Source: Nitrososphaerota archaeon (GTDB taxonomy: Archaea > Thermoproteota > Nitrososphaeria > Nitrososphaerales > UBA183). From it: a stretch of 21,149 bases of DNA. The notes beneath the pieces were generated by a model. The model was not told the origin of the DNA, ran no database searches, and worked only from the letters and a program-made list of their open reading frames with translations. A program made the translations under genes and the position numbers. Shown here piece after piece: positions 1 to 7,672 of this stretch. How positions within the stretch are numbered: position 1 is the stretch's first letter; each line of letters starts with the position of its first letter. The stretch is from the NCBI GenBank assembly GCA_029784825.1, contig JAFMAU010000030.1:1-21149 (forward strand). Reading direction: 5' to 3'.

Positions 1-561
1 TACCATGCCCAGAGCGGCGTGGATGCGGCCCTCCAGCTTCGCGAGGAGATCGGCGATCCCTCCCGCATATCCAGGATCAACATCGCCACCTTCAAGGCGG
101 CCTACGATATCATCGGCAAGGACCCGGAGAAGTGGCGCCCCGCCACCAAGGAGACCGCGGACCACAGCCTCCCGTACATCGTCGGGATGGCGCTGCTGGA
201 AGGGAAGATTGACAACCAGACGTACTCGCAGGGGAAGCTCAGGTCGGGCCGGAACCTCGACTTCGTAGGGCGGGTCGTGGTCAAGGAGGACCCTGCGCTG
301 ACCGCGCTCTACCCGGACAGGGGGATGGCCAACAGGGTGACGCTGGAGACCGCGTCCGGGGAAGTTCATTCGAAGGAGGTGGACGTCCCGCGCGGGCACC
401 CGCTGGCTCCGATGAGCAGGGAGGAGATCGAAGAGAAGTTCAGGCGCCTCAGCCGGCGAAAGATCCCTCCCCGAAGGGCGGACGAGGTCCTGAAGTCGCT
501 CTGGGAGCTCGAGAAGGTAAAGGATGTCGGAGAGCTCCTCCGCCTCTGCCGCGTCCGCTAG
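1..561 (+). CDS. MmgE/PrpD family protein (2-methylcitrate dehydratase-like), 3' part
   Basis: This is the C-terminal ~186 residues of a gene whose start lies before the window; the frame is open from base 1 to the TAG at 559-561. The segment matches the MmgE/PrpD fold: an early 'SGVDAALQLREE' stretch and then 'TKETADHSLPYIVGMALLEG', a hallmark of the family, followed by the C-terminal small-domain strands and helices. Family members dehydrate 2-methylcitrate (propionate breakdown) or decarboxylate cis-aconitate; the substrate cannot be decided from this part. The next gene in the same direction is a TrmB-type regulator 89 nt away with its own TATA-like box, so they are probably separate transcripts. 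Family assignment is firm, exact reaction is not. Confidence 0.8.
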   Translation, partial: YHAQSGVDAALQLREEIGDPSRISRINIATFKAAYDIIGKDPEKWRPATKETADHSLPYIVGMALLEGKIDNQTYSQGKLRSGRNLDFVGRVVVKEDPALTALYPDRGMANRVTLETASGEVHSKEVDVPRGHPLAPMSREEIEEKFRRLSRRKIPPRRADEVLKSLWELEKVKDVGELLRLCRVR

Positions 562-578
562 CGCCTGCCCGCTGTGCC

Positions 579-606
579 CCGCCCTCACCCCGGAAGAACA
601 GGGCGG
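579..606. repeat. Inverted repeat between the PrpD-like and TrmB genes
   Basis: CCGCCCT at 579-585 and AGGGCGG at 600-606 are perfect 7-bp arms around a 14-nt loop. It lies 17 nt after the upstream stop and just before the TATA-like box at 622-627. It could be a transcript 3'-end hairpin or an operator of the regulator gene. There is no T-run after it, and in such GC-rich DNA it could be chance. Confidence 0.3.
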
Positions 607-621
607 ACGAGCCCCGGCATC

Positions 622-627
622 TTATTA
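622..627 (+). promoter_or_regulatory. TATA-like box of the TrmB-type gene
   Basis: TTATTA is the only AT-rich hexamer in this GC-rich spacer. It is centred about 26 nt before the GTG at 651, the spacing expected for a leaderless archaeal mRNA. Confidence 0.55.
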
Positions 628-650
628 CTGCCCGCTCCCGAGCCCCAAAC

Positions 651-1409
651 GTGCAATCCGAGGAGCTTCTCAGGGAAGCCTTTGGACTGAATTCGTACGA
701 GGTGCGCCTGTACGTCACCCTGCTCGGACGGGGAATGAAGCCGGCGGAAGCTGCGCAGTCGTCAGGGGTCCCCCTCTCTCGGACCTACGACACGCTCCGC
801 TCGCTGCAGCAGAAGGGATTCGTGACCGATGCGGACGGAGAGTTCAGGTCTGCCAGGCCGTCGGCCGTCCTGGGGTCGAGGATCGCTTCGTACGTCGCGG
901 AGTTCGACTCGGAGCAGGCGAGCAGGCGGGAAGCGATGAAGCGGATCGTCTCTGAGCTCGAGCCCAGGGCCAGGCATTCGGCTGACGCCGAGCCTGTGAT
1001 GCTCAAGGGGCTCGAGAGCATCTCGGCGGCCTTCCTGGAGGTCCTGCGGTCGTCGAAGGAGGTCTACCTCCTGGTGCGCAAGGGGATCGAAGCGAGGGCG
1101 GCATTCGTGGGCCTCCTTAGGGAGTCAGGAGGGAGGGCGGCTGCTGTGAGGCTCCTCCTCCCCGCGGACCAGAGGGTGGCGAAGGGGGAGCTGCAGGAGG
1201 CGGTCGGGCTTGGGCTCCAGATACGGCGGACGAACGGGGTGCTCCTGGACATGATGGCGGGGGACGGCGGCGGGGTCATCATCGGGGTGCCAGCCCAGGG
1301 GAGCACCGAGTCTTTCGCAGCTGTGGCCATCTGGGTGAGGAGCCGTGCCTTCGCCGACTCCGTGCTCGAGACCATATCCGCCCAGTGGAAGTCGGCGCGC
1401 CCCATCTGA
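651..1409 (+). CDS. TrmB-family transcriptional regulator
   Basis: A 252-residue protein with an N-terminal winged helix-turn-helix of the TrmB type. The stretch 'LNSYEVRLYVTLL' is followed by a recognition helix region 'SGVPLSRTYDTLRSLQQKGFV' at about residues 38-59. A short helical linker (about 85-105) leads to a C-terminal domain of about 140 residues, probably for ligand sensing or dimerisation. TrmB proteins sense sugars or other metabolites and bind palindromes overlapping TATA boxes. The GTG at 651 sits about 26 nt after a TATA-like box and has no Shine-Dalgarno, so a leaderless start fits. The next gene, the LLM oxidoreductase, begins 37 nt downstream, and its promoter carries a perfect 8-4-8 palindrome that is the most obvious target. 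The ligand is unknown. Confidence 0.85.
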   Translation: MQSEELLREAFGLNSYEVRLYVTLLGRGMKPAEAAQSSGVPLSRTYDTLRSLQQKGFVTDADGEFRSARPSAVLGSRIASYVAEFDSEQASRREAMKRIVSELEPRARHSADAEPVMLKGLESISAAFLEVLRSSKEVYLLVRKGIEARAAFVGLLRESGGRAAAVRLLLPADQRVAKGELQEAVGLGLQIRRTNGVLLDMMAGDGGGVIIGVPAQGSTESFAAVAIWVRSRAFADSVLETISAQWKSARPI

Positions 1410-1417
1410 GCAAAATC

Positions 1418-1425
1418 TCTAATTA
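1418..1425 (+). promoter_or_regulatory. TATA-like box of the LLM oxidoreductase gene
   Basis: TCTAATTA is centred about 26 nt before the GTG at 1447. Its 3' half overlaps the palindrome at 1423-1442, so a bound regulator would block the basal factors. Confidence 0.55.
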
Positions 1426-1442
1426 CCACTCCCAAGTGGTAA
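1423..1442. promoter_or_regulatory. Putative TrmB operator, perfect 8-4-8 palindrome
   Basis: TTACCACT-CCCA-AGTGGTAA has two perfectly complementary 8-base arms with a 4-base spacer. It starts in the TATA-like box and ends 4 nt before the GTG of the LLM gene. A near copy with the same arm and spacer lengths sits at the same place in front of the prenyltransferase gene (3433-3452). Repressor binding by the TrmB-type protein encoded just upstream is my inference. Confidence 0.65.
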
Positions 1443-1446
1443 CCTC

Positions 1447-2445
1447 GTGAAGCTCGCGCTCGGGTTCAACCCGGTCCTCAGCCTCGATGAAGCGGTCGCC
1501 ACGGCAAACCGCGCAGAGTCCCTCGGCTTCGACTCGGTCTGGATGCACGAGAGCCTGTACCAGCGGGACGTCGTCACCTACCTTTCGTGCATGGCTTCGG
1601 CGACGAAGAAGATCAGGTTCGGGTCAGGAGTCATCAACACGTTCACGAGGCACCCGGTCACAGCCGCGACCACCTTCGCGACCCTCTCCGAGATGTCCGG
1701 GGGGAGGATGACGCTCGGGCTCGGGCTCGGCAGCTTCCCGACGATCCCTTTAATCGGGCACCAGATATTCCCCGTGGAGAAGACGAAGCCCATCCGGAGG
1801 GTCAGGGAGTACGTCCAGGTGGTCAAGCTTGTCTGGGAAGGGAACCAGGTGGACTTCGACGGCGAGTTCTTCAAAGTGCACAACCTCACCCTGGGATTCA
1901 AGGTCGGCAGGCCGATCCCGATTTTCGTGGCCTCCCTTTCGCCCAAGACCCAGGCTCTCGCTGCCTCCGTCGCGGACGGGGTGATCCTGTCCCCAGCCCT
2001 GAACACCGCCTGGGGGACCGGGAAGATGGTCGAGAACGTCAAGCTCGGGGAGGCGAAAGCGGGGAGGGAGGTCGAGAGGGCATCCTACATGCTCACGTCG
2101 CTGGACCCTGACCCCGCCAAGGCGTCCCAGGCGGTCAGAGACTACTACTTCTTCGTCTACCAGCTCGCCGAAGTCGTCCGGCCGGAGGTGCTCGCACCCT
2201 ACGGGGTGGGAGAGGACAGGCTCAGACCCCTGAAGGAGGCGTGGAAGAGGGGGGACGTGCCAGGGGCCAAGAGGCTCGTCCCCGACGAGGCGATCGACGC
2301 CCTGACAGTCACAGGGACCCCGGAGCATGCCATCGAAAGGATAGAGCAGTACAGAAAGGCCGGGGTCACGCTCCCCATCCTCATGCCCATCGGAGGGGTC
2401 GAATACGCGATGCGAGAGCTCGCGCCGGCCTCCAACCGGGGCTAG
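1447..2445 (+). CDS. Luciferase-like (LLM) F420-type oxidoreductase
   Basis: A 332-residue TIM-barrel protein of the bacterial luciferase superfamily, of the subgroup that includes F420-dependent methylenetetrahydromethanopterin reductase and F420-dependent glucose-6-phosphate dehydrogenase. Visible family features are 'ANRAESLGFDSVWMHE' in the first barrel turn (residues 20-35), 'TFATLSEMSGGRMTLGLGLGS' around residues 76-97 with its Gly-rich cofactor loop, and 'PIFVASLSPKTQALAASVADGVIL' around 158-181. The final helices contain 'TGTPEHAIERIEQYRKAGV', typical of F420 users. Cofactor F420 rather than FMN is inferred from the archaeal context; the substrate is unknown. It starts with GTG and appears leaderless, with a palindromic operator over the promoter. 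It faces the MenA-like gene, leaving 11 nt between stops, and shares an operator type with it. Confidence 0.8.
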   Translation: MKLALGFNPVLSLDEAVATANRAESLGFDSVWMHESLYQRDVVTYLSCMASATKKIRFGSGVINTFTRHPVTAATTFATLSEMSGGRMTLGLGLGSFPTIPLIGHQIFPVEKTKPIRRVREYVQVVKLVWEGNQVDFDGEFFKVHNLTLGFKVGRPIPIFVASLSPKTQALAASVADGVILSPALNTAWGTGKMVENVKLGEAKAGREVERASYMLTSLDPDPAKASQAVRDYYFFVYQLAEVVRPEVLAPYGVGEDRLRPLKEAWKRGDVPGAKRLVPDEAIDALTVTGTPEHAIERIEQYRKAGVTLPILMPIGGVEYAMRELAPASNRG

Positions 2446-2456
2446 CCCCCTCTCGG

Positions 2457-3425
2457 TCAAGCCATCGGGATGAAGATGGACAGAACCAGGGACGCCATGT
2501 AGAGAAGGGAGAACTTCAGCGCCAGGGCCGCGGTCCTGGGGTCGGCGTCGTCAGGGATGGGCCCTCGGAACATCCGCCACAGAGGGAGTGCGCCTGGTAG
2601 GGTGAGGAAGACGAGCAGGGACCAGGCTGACACGAAGCGGGCCAGGATCTCTCCCCCTACGAAGACGTAGGCGGAAGCTAGCAGCCAGTCGTAGAACCTT
2701 GCGGCGCCTCTCTCCCCCAGCCGCACGGCTATCGTCCTGTTGTTGACTGACCCGTCGTATGCGATGTCCCTGATGTTGTTCGCCAGGAGCACAAGCGCCA
2801 CCAGGATCCCCACAGGGACGGTCGCGAGCACCGGGACCCAGGAGAAGGCGCTCGTCTGGGCCATGTAGGCGCCGAGGGGGATCAGAAGCCCCCACATGAC
2901 GAACACAGTAGCCTCTCCGACCCCCCTCGCCTTCAGGACGACAGGGTCAGCGGTGTACAGGACGCTCCCAAGTATCCCGGCCGCGGTTATGACCAGGATA
3001 GCCGCCCCGGCCGAGGCCGACAAGAAGGCAGCGGCAGCGAGGGTGACGGCGTACAGTAGCATCGAGAGCCTCAGCACAGATGAGAGGGGGACTTGGCCTG
3101 AGGCGCCCGGGTGGAGCCGGTACTTCGTAGTTGGGGCTCCCTCCTTGTCGACGCCGTGCCTGACGTCGAAGTAGTCGTTGAGCACGTTGGTCGCAGCGTG
3201 GAACGATATCATCCCGCCCAGGGTCACAAGATAGAACAGGATGTTGAACCGCCCCCCCAGCGCCGCCAGGAGCGTGCCCATGGTCACCGAAGAGAAGGTC
3301 ATGGTGAACGACCAGGGCCTGGTCGAAAGGAACGCCTCCTTTGCCCCAAGCCGGCCCGTGGAGCCGGCTGGAGCGTCGCCATCCCCTGCGGGCGATGCTC
3401 TGGCACCGGGAGACGCCGTGCTCAT
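2457..3425 (-). CDS. UbiA-family prenyltransferase, MenA-like (1,4-dihydroxy-2-naphthoate polyprenyltransferase)
   Basis: An integral membrane enzyme of 322 residues that joins a polyprenyl chain to an aromatic ring acceptor. The first aspartate-rich motif is N83-D84-x2-D87 with D93 following ('NDYFDVRHGVD'). The second is 'NNIRDIAYD', followed by 'NRTIAVRLGERGAARFYDWL', a pattern characteristic of MenA rather than of geranylgeranylglyceryl-phosphate synthases. About nine hydrophobic segments are seen. The reading frame is open to 3461, but I chose the ATG at 3425: it places the TATA-like box (3453-3458) about 30 nt upstream and the palindrome (3433-3452) outside the coding region, as for the LLM gene. 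The first ~30 residues are Ala/Gly/Pro-rich and probably disordered. It implies a naphthoquinone-type respiratory quinone, although no other men or mqn gene is in view. Confidence 0.8.
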   Translation of the reverse strand: MSTASPGARASPAGDGDAPAGSTGRLGAKEAFLSTRPWSFTMTFSSVTMGTLLAALGGRFNILFYLVTLGGMISFHAATNVLNDYFDVRHGVDKEGAPTTKYRLHPGASGQVPLSSVLRLSMLLYAVTLAAAAFLSASAGAAILVITAAGILGSVLYTADPVVLKARGVGEATVFVMWGLLIPLGAYMAQTSAFSWVPVLATVPVGILVALVLLANNIRDIAYDGSVNNRTIAVRLGERGAARFYDWLLASAYVFVGGEILARFVSAWSLLVFLTLPGALPLWRMFRGPIPDDADPRTAALALKFSLLYMASLVLSIFIPMA

Positions 3426-3432
3426 GGCCGAG

Positions 3433-3452
3433 TTACTACTGATTAGTGGTAG
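3433..3452. promoter_or_regulatory. Putative TrmB operator in front of the prenyltransferase gene
   Basis: Read on the minus strand it is CTACCACT-AATC-AGTAGTAA, an 8-4-8 near-palindrome identical to the 1423-1442 site in 14 of 16 arm positions. It lies at -8 to -27 from the ATG at 3425 and abuts the TATA-like box. Two sites with the same arm length, spacer length and promoter position are unlikely to be chance, so a shared regulator is inferred. Confidence 0.6.
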
Positions 3453-3458
3453 TATTAA
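3453..3458 (-). promoter_or_regulatory. TATA-like box of the prenyltransferase gene
   Basis: TTAATA on the minus strand is centred about 30 nt before the ATG at 3425 and directly touches the palindrome at 3433-3452. Confidence 0.45.
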
Positions 3459-3613
3459 CATTGGCGTCGGGGGCCGCTCGGCGCCGCGGCCGCAGAGCTG
3501 AACGTGAACTATACGAGGAAGGGCGGAAGGTCGAAGACTACAAGACCTTCATCGACGTCACCTCCGTTTACGCTGCGCAGCGTCCCGCAGCCGGCGGCCG
3601 AGGGGCCGATGGG

Positions 3614-3620
3614 AATTTAA
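3614..3620 (+). promoter_or_regulatory. TATA-like box of the CPBP gene
   Basis: AATTTAA is centred about 28 nt before the TTG at 3645. No Shine-Dalgarno is visible. The spacer between this box and the divergent prenyltransferase promoter (3459-3613) holds no gene I can support. Confidence 0.5.
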
Positions 3621-3644
3621 TGTCCCGCGGTCGCGGAGGGCCGT

Positions 3645-4262
3645 TTGAAGGAAAGCCACCGGGCTGGCTTGGGGCTGGCTGTGGTCGTGGCAGGCATGGC
3701 CCCGCTCTTCACCTTCCCCAAGGCCGACTTCGCCATCGCCTCCTTCATCGCGACCACGGTCATGCTCGGGGTCGCCCTTGCTTCCGGTGGGTACAGGAGG
3801 AGATTTTCGCCAAGTGTACGGACCCTTGCGGCCGGGCTGTTGTCGGCCGCCCTGCTCTATCTCGTCTTCCTGGCCGGTAACCAGCTGATAGTCGCATATC
3901 ACCCGTTCGGCGTCGGGACCCAGGACGAGAGTTCCATCTACGGCCTCATCGCGTCTCCAGGCAACCCCCTCCCCCTGCAGGTGGCGGTCCTGACTTTCGA
4001 CGCGCTTGGGTTCGAGTCCTACTTCCGAGGCACCCTTCAGGACAGGGTCCGCCCGAGGCTCGGTAGGGCCGCTCCGTTCGCGGTCGCGGCCGTCGACGCC
4101 CTGGTCCACGTCGCGAGCTTCAACCCTCTCTGGGTGGGGGCGACATTCGTGGTCGACTCCGCGTGGGGGCTCACCTACTACCGCACCCGTGACCTGAGCT
4201 CGAGCATGGCGAGCCATTTTCTCTGGGACCTCGCGATCTTCGTGATCTGGCCGGTCACCTGA
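3645..4262 (+). CDS. CPBP-family intramembrane protein (Abi/CAAX-protease-like)
   Basis: A 205-residue polytopic membrane protein. The C-terminal half carries the CPBP signature in degenerate form. Motif 1, usually EExxxR, reads 'FESYFRG': the second Glu and the Arg are kept but the first Glu is Phe. A histidine in 'DALVHVASF' fits motif 2, and 'SHFLWDLAIF' fits the final HxxxD/N motif. Family members are CAAX-type prenyl-protein endopeptidases or relatives with other membrane roles. The N-terminal half has about four hydrophobic helices. A TTG start at 3645 is supported by the TATA-like box at 3614-3620. It stands alone between two promoters, so context gives no clue to substrate. Proteolytic activity is uncertain because of the altered motif 1. 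Confidence 0.65.
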   Translation: MKESHRAGLGLAVVVAGMAPLFTFPKADFAIASFIATTVMLGVALASGGYRRRFSPSVRTLAAGLLSAALLYLVFLAGNQLIVAYHPFGVGTQDESSIYGLIASPGNPLPLQVAVLTFDALGFESYFRGTLQDRVRPRLGRAAPFAVAAVDALVHVASFNPLWVGATFVVDSAWGLTYYRTRDLSSSMASHFLWDLAIFVIWPVT

Positions 4263-4280
4263 GGACGCAGGGAACTTTTC

Positions 4281-4286
4281 TTATAG
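4281..4286 (+). promoter_or_regulatory. TATA-like box of the acetoacetyl-CoA synthetase gene
   Basis: TTATAG within a short AT-rich run is centred about 26 nt before the ATG at 4309, matching the leaderless pattern of the neighbours. Confidence 0.6.
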
Positions 4287-4308
4287 CCAAGAACAGCCCG
4301 TCCACCCG

Positions 4309-6270
4309 ATGCCCGCCGGGAAGCTGCTCTGGGAGCCGGAGCCATCGTTCGCCAAGAAGACAAACATCGCAGCCTACATGAAGTGGCTTGAGGGCCGGGG
4401 GCAGAAGTTCGGCGGCTACGACCAGCTCTGGAGCTGGTCGGTGGAGGACCTCGAGGGCTTCTGGGGGTCGATCTGGAAGTATTTCGACGTGGCTGACGCC
4501 GACTATCCCGTCCTCTCAGAAAGGAAGATGCCCGGAGCGCGGTGGTTCGACGGGTCCGAGCTCAACTTCGCGGAGCAAGTCTTCCGCAAGAAGGGGGACG
4601 GGGCGGCGCTGGTCTCGAAGGTCGAGAGGAGGCCGCTGAAGACAGTCTCCTGGCAGGAGCTGGAGAAGCGGACCGCGGCATTGGCTGCGCACCTGAGAGG
4701 GATGGGAGTCGTGGCCGGGGACAGGGTGGCCGGGTTCCTTCCAAATACCCCCGAGGCAGTGATAGCGTTCCTCGCCTGCGCGAGCGTAGGCGCCGTCTGG
4801 TCGTGCTGCTCCCCTGACTTTGGGGTCCCGGCTGTCGTCGACAGGTTCAGCCAGATCGGGCCGAAGGTCCTCGTCGCCGCAGACGGCTACAGCTACGGCG
4901 GGAAGTGGTTCGACAGGACCGGGGAGGCGGCCAGCATAGCGAAGTCGCTCCCTACTTTGAAGCAGGTGATACACGTCCAGGCGCGAGAAGACGCTTCGCT
5001 CCAGGGGGCGCACCGCTGGGAGGACGCGGTGTCCGGCAAGGAGGGCCCCGACTACGAGTCCCTCCCCTTCGACCACCCGTTGTGGGTCCTCTACTCGTCG
5101 GGGACCACCGGCCTTCCGAAGCCGATAGTCCACGGGCACGGAGGGATAGCCGTCCAGCTGATGAAGGAGGTGTCCCTCCACACGGACGTCCGCCCCGGGG
5201 ACCGCTTCTTCTGGTTCACGACGACGGGGTGGATGATGTGGAACTACATGATGGGGGGGCTCCTCAGCGGCTCGGCGGTGGTGCTCTACAGTGGGAACCC
5301 TTCGTTCCCCGATCAGGGGTCCCTTTGGGACCTCGCGGACAAGGCAGGGGTCACCTTCATGGGCGGGAGCGCACCCTACTTCGCGTCCTGCCAGAAGGAG
5401 GGCCTCGAACCGAGGTCGTCCAACGCCCTGTCCAAGCTCAGAGGCATCGGCTCGACAGGGTCCCCCCTGTCCCCCGACTCGTTCAACTGGGTCTACTCGT
5501 CGGTGAAGGAGGACGTCTGGCTGGCTTCGATAAGCGGAGGGACGGACGTCTGCTCCCCCTTCGTCGGCGGGTGCCCGATCCTCCCTGTGCACTCGGGGGA
5601 GATACAGTGCAGGTCCCTCGGCTCGAAGGTCGAAGCGTTCGACGAGGCGGGGAACTCTGTGGTAGGGGAGGTCGGGGAGCTCGTGCTCACGGAGCCCATC
5701 CCGAGCATGCCCCTCTATCTCTGGGGGGACACGGACGGGAGCAGGTACATGGAGAGCTACTTCAGCGTCTACCCAGGCGTCTGGAGGCACGGGGACTGGA
5801 TCGAGATCACGAAGAGGGGGACCTGCATCATCTACGGACGCTCGGACGCCACCATCAAGCGGATGGGGGTGAGGATAGGGACCAGCGAGATCTACAGGGC
5901 GGTCGAGTCGATCCCCGAGGTGGCAGACTCGATGGCGATCGACATGGGAGGCCCGGGGGCGGAAGGCAGGATGGTCCTGTTCGTAGCGACCAGGGGGGAG
6001 GTCGGGAGCGAGCTCGAAGCGAGAATCCGTTCGAAGATAAAGTCCGACGTCTCGCCCAAGTACGTCCCCGACATAATCGTCAGGGCGCCCTCGATTCCAA
6101 GGACCCTGAACGGGAAGAAGCTCGAGGTGCCGATCAAGAAGATCCTGGCAGGCGGGGACCCTGCGAACGTGCTGAACAAGTACTCCCTGGCAGACCCGGC
6201 GTCGGTGGACTTCTTTGTGGAGCTCGCCCGCTCCGGGGTCGGGGGGAAGGAAGAGAAGTCGGGGCGATAG
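4309..6270 (+). CDS. Acetoacetyl-CoA synthetase
   Basis: A 653-residue adenylate-forming enzyme of the size and layout of acetoacetyl-CoA synthetases, which make acetoacetyl-CoA from acetoacetate, ATP and CoA. The N-terminal ACS cap domain includes 'YDQLWSWSVEDLEGFWGSIW'. The AMP-binding P-loop is 'YSSGTTGLPKP' at residues 262-272, followed by 'VHGHGG'. 'TTTGWMMWNYMMGGLLSGS' and 'SGGTDVCSPFVGG' are the acetoacetate-type versions of the acyl-pocket motifs. 'HGDWIEIT', 'GRSDATIKRMGVRIG' and the C-terminal catalytic lysine K603 in 'NGKKLEVPIKK' are all intact. It lies 48 nt before a thiolase-fold/DUF35 pair that has its own TATA-like box. With a thiolase the enzyme would feed acetoacetate into acetyl-CoA. 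A related short-chain acid (for example propionate) as substrate is possible but less likely. Confidence 0.88.
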   Translation: MPAGKLLWEPEPSFAKKTNIAAYMKWLEGRGQKFGGYDQLWSWSVEDLEGFWGSIWKYFDVADADYPVLSERKMPGARWFDGSELNFAEQVFRKKGDGAALVSKVERRPLKTVSWQELEKRTAALAAHLRGMGVVAGDRVAGFLPNTPEAVIAFLACASVGAVWSCCSPDFGVPAVVDRFSQIGPKVLVAADGYSYGGKWFDRTGEAASIAKSLPTLKQVIHVQAREDASLQGAHRWEDAVSGKEGPDYESLPFDHPLWVLYSSGTTGLPKPIVHGHGGIAVQLMKEVSLHTDVRPGDRFFWFTTTGWMMWNYMMGGLLSGSAVVLYSGNPSFPDQGSLWDLADKAGVTFMGGSAPYFASCQKEGLEPRSSNALSKLRGIGSTGSPLSPDSFNWVYSSVKEDVWLASISGGTDVCSPFVGGCPILPVHSGEIQCRSLGSKVEAFDEAGNSVVGEVGELVLTEPIPSMPLYLWGDTDGSRYMESYFSVYPGVWRHGDWIEITKRGTCIIYGRSDATIKRMGVRIGTSEIYRAVESIPEVADSMAIDMGGPGAEGRMVLFVATRGEVGSELEARIRSKIKSDVSPKYVPDIIVRAPSIPRTLNGKKLEVPIKKILAGGDPANVLNKYSLADPASVDFFVELARSGVGGKEEKSGR

Positions 6271-6286
6271 CCCGCACTTCGGAAGG

Positions 6287-6295
6287 AAATTAATA
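6287..6295 (+). promoter_or_regulatory. TATA-like box of the thiolase-fold/DUF35 operon
   Basis: AAATTAATA is centred about 27 nt before the GTG at 6319 and lies in the 48-nt spacer after the synthetase, so the pair has its own promoter. Confidence 0.6.
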
Positions 6296-6318
6296 CCGGC
6301 AAAAATCCCGTCGGGCCT

Positions 6319-7671
6319 GTGCCGGCGCAGAGGAAGGTCTACGCCATTTCGGGTGGGGTCACGAAGTTCGCAAAGGCTCATCCGGACATGGACTTCCGGC
6401 TCATGGTGAAGCGGGCGTACGACTACGCCCTGAAGGACGTGCCTGACCTCGAACCCGCGCAGATCGAGAGCAGCAGGATATCATACTTCTCGGACCACTT
6501 CGCGAGGCAGCTGAAGGCGGCCTCGATGGTGCAGGACTACCTCGGGCTCAACCCCAAGGACTCCCGGAGGATAGAGTGGGGGGGAGCCACCGGAGGGCAG
6601 GCGATCCAGGCAGGATGGGAGACGGTGGCGAGCGGCAGGAACGACCTGTGCCTCGTCGCCGGCTTCGAGACGATGTCGCACGTCCAGACATGGAAGGGGA
6701 ACGAGTTCATCGCGCTGGCGTCGGACACCAACTTCGACTACCCGGTCGGGGGCTTCTACACTGGATACTACGCCCTCATGGTCCAGAGGCACATCTACGA
6801 GTACCTGAGGAAGGGGAAGTTCGCAGGCGTGAAGGACGAGAGGAAGGCGCAGAGGGCGGCCACGGAAGAGGCGAAGAGGGTGATGGCTCTGGTCTCTGTG
6901 AAGAACCACATCAATGCCCTCTACAATCCGTATTCCCAGTACCCGGAGAAGCTCTCGATGAAGGGGGCCATGGGGAGGGAGATGGTGTCTTTCCCCCTCA
7001 ACAGGCCGTCCATCTGCACGATGAGCGACGGGGCTGCGGTCATGATACTTGCGTCCGAGGACGTGGCGAGGAAGTACACGGACCACCCGGTCCTCATCAG
7101 CGGGGTCGGGACCGGGACCGACACGATGAGGCTCTCCGACAGGCCGCACGGCAAGGTCCCGCTCTTCCCCTGGGAGTCGGCAGACTACTATTCCAACCTG
7201 GAGTACCCCGGCGTGCACTCGTTCCGCGCAGGGAGGACGGCGGCCCTGGAAGCGTACAAGAACGCCGGGATAACGAACCCGAGGGAGCAGCTCGACTTCG
7301 TGGAGCTTCATGACGCCTATGCCAGCTCGGAGATTCAGACCTACGAAGACATCGGCCTCTGCAGGTATGGCGAAGGGTACGACTTCGCAGACAAGGGATT
7401 CCCGTTCCTCGACAACGTCGACTACGGTCTGGACCTCCCTCACAAGGGGGAGATGCCCGTGAACCCGTCGGGTGGTCTCATCGCCTGCGGGCACCCCGTC
7501 GGAGCGACAGGGATCATGCAGGGGGTCTTCGCCATGTGGCAGCTCCAGGGGACGGTCGGCAAGCACTTCGGGGACGACAGGCTCCAGATCAAGGACGCCA
7601 GGAGGGGGCTGATCCACTCGCACGCAGGCACGGGAAGCTCGGTGACGGTCACGATCATGGAGAGGGCCTAG
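6319..7671 (+). CDS. Thiolase-superfamily protein lacking the usual nucleophilic Cys (SCP-x/Ltp2-like)
   Basis: A 450-residue protein with the thiolase fold of the archaeal/SCP-x type. The helix that normally carries the acyl-accepting cysteine ('CASG' context) reads 'IEWGGATGGQA': the Cys position is G89, followed by A90-T91-G92. The HDxF motif is 'HDAY' (H331-Y334), and the second histidine motif 'CGHPVGATG' (H392) is intact. A standard Claisen thiolase needs the missing Cys. Thiolase-fold proteins that lack it and pair with DUF35 proteins include the retro-aldolases of the Ltp2 type, so a C-C lyase or scaffold role is plausible. The DUF35 partner follows after a 1-nt gap in the same operon, and the acetoacetyl-CoA synthetase precedes it. 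The GTG start agrees with the TATA-like box at 6287-6295. The fold is certain, the reaction is not. Confidence 0.75.
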   Translation: MPAQRKVYAISGGVTKFAKAHPDMDFRLMVKRAYDYALKDVPDLEPAQIESSRISYFSDHFARQLKAASMVQDYLGLNPKDSRRIEWGGATGGQAIQAGWETVASGRNDLCLVAGFETMSHVQTWKGNEFIALASDTNFDYPVGGFYTGYYALMVQRHIYEYLRKGKFAGVKDERKAQRAATEEAKRVMALVSVKNHINALYNPYSQYPEKLSMKGAMGREMVSFPLNRPSICTMSDGAAVMILASEDVARKYTDHPVLISGVGTGTDTMRLSDRPHGKVPLFPWESADYYSNLEYPGVHSFRAGRTAALEAYKNAGITNPREQLDFVELHDAYASSEIQTYEDIGLCRYGEGYDFADKGFPFLDNVDYGLDLPHKGEMPVNPSGGLIACGHPVGATGIMQGVFAMWQLQGTVGKHFGDDRLQIKDARRGLIHSHAGTGSSVTVTIMERA

Positions 7672-7672
7672 C

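Noticed and set aside
3426..3461. Upstream ATG at 3461 for the prenyltransferase
   Set aside because: It would put the TATA-like box and palindrome inside the coding sequence; the ATG at 3425 has correct promoter spacing.
4905..6293. Second long plus-strand open frame (462 codons) within the acetoacetyl-CoA synthetase gene
   Set aside because: It is an out-of-frame reading full of Arg/Gly; the other frame has all adenylate-forming motifs.
4516..6381. Very long minus-strand open frame (621 codons) opposite the acetoacetyl-CoA synthetase
   Set aside because: It is a mirror of a strongly conserved gene in GC-rich DNA. Its translation is Arg/Pro/Asp/His-rich low-quality sequence with no family motif.
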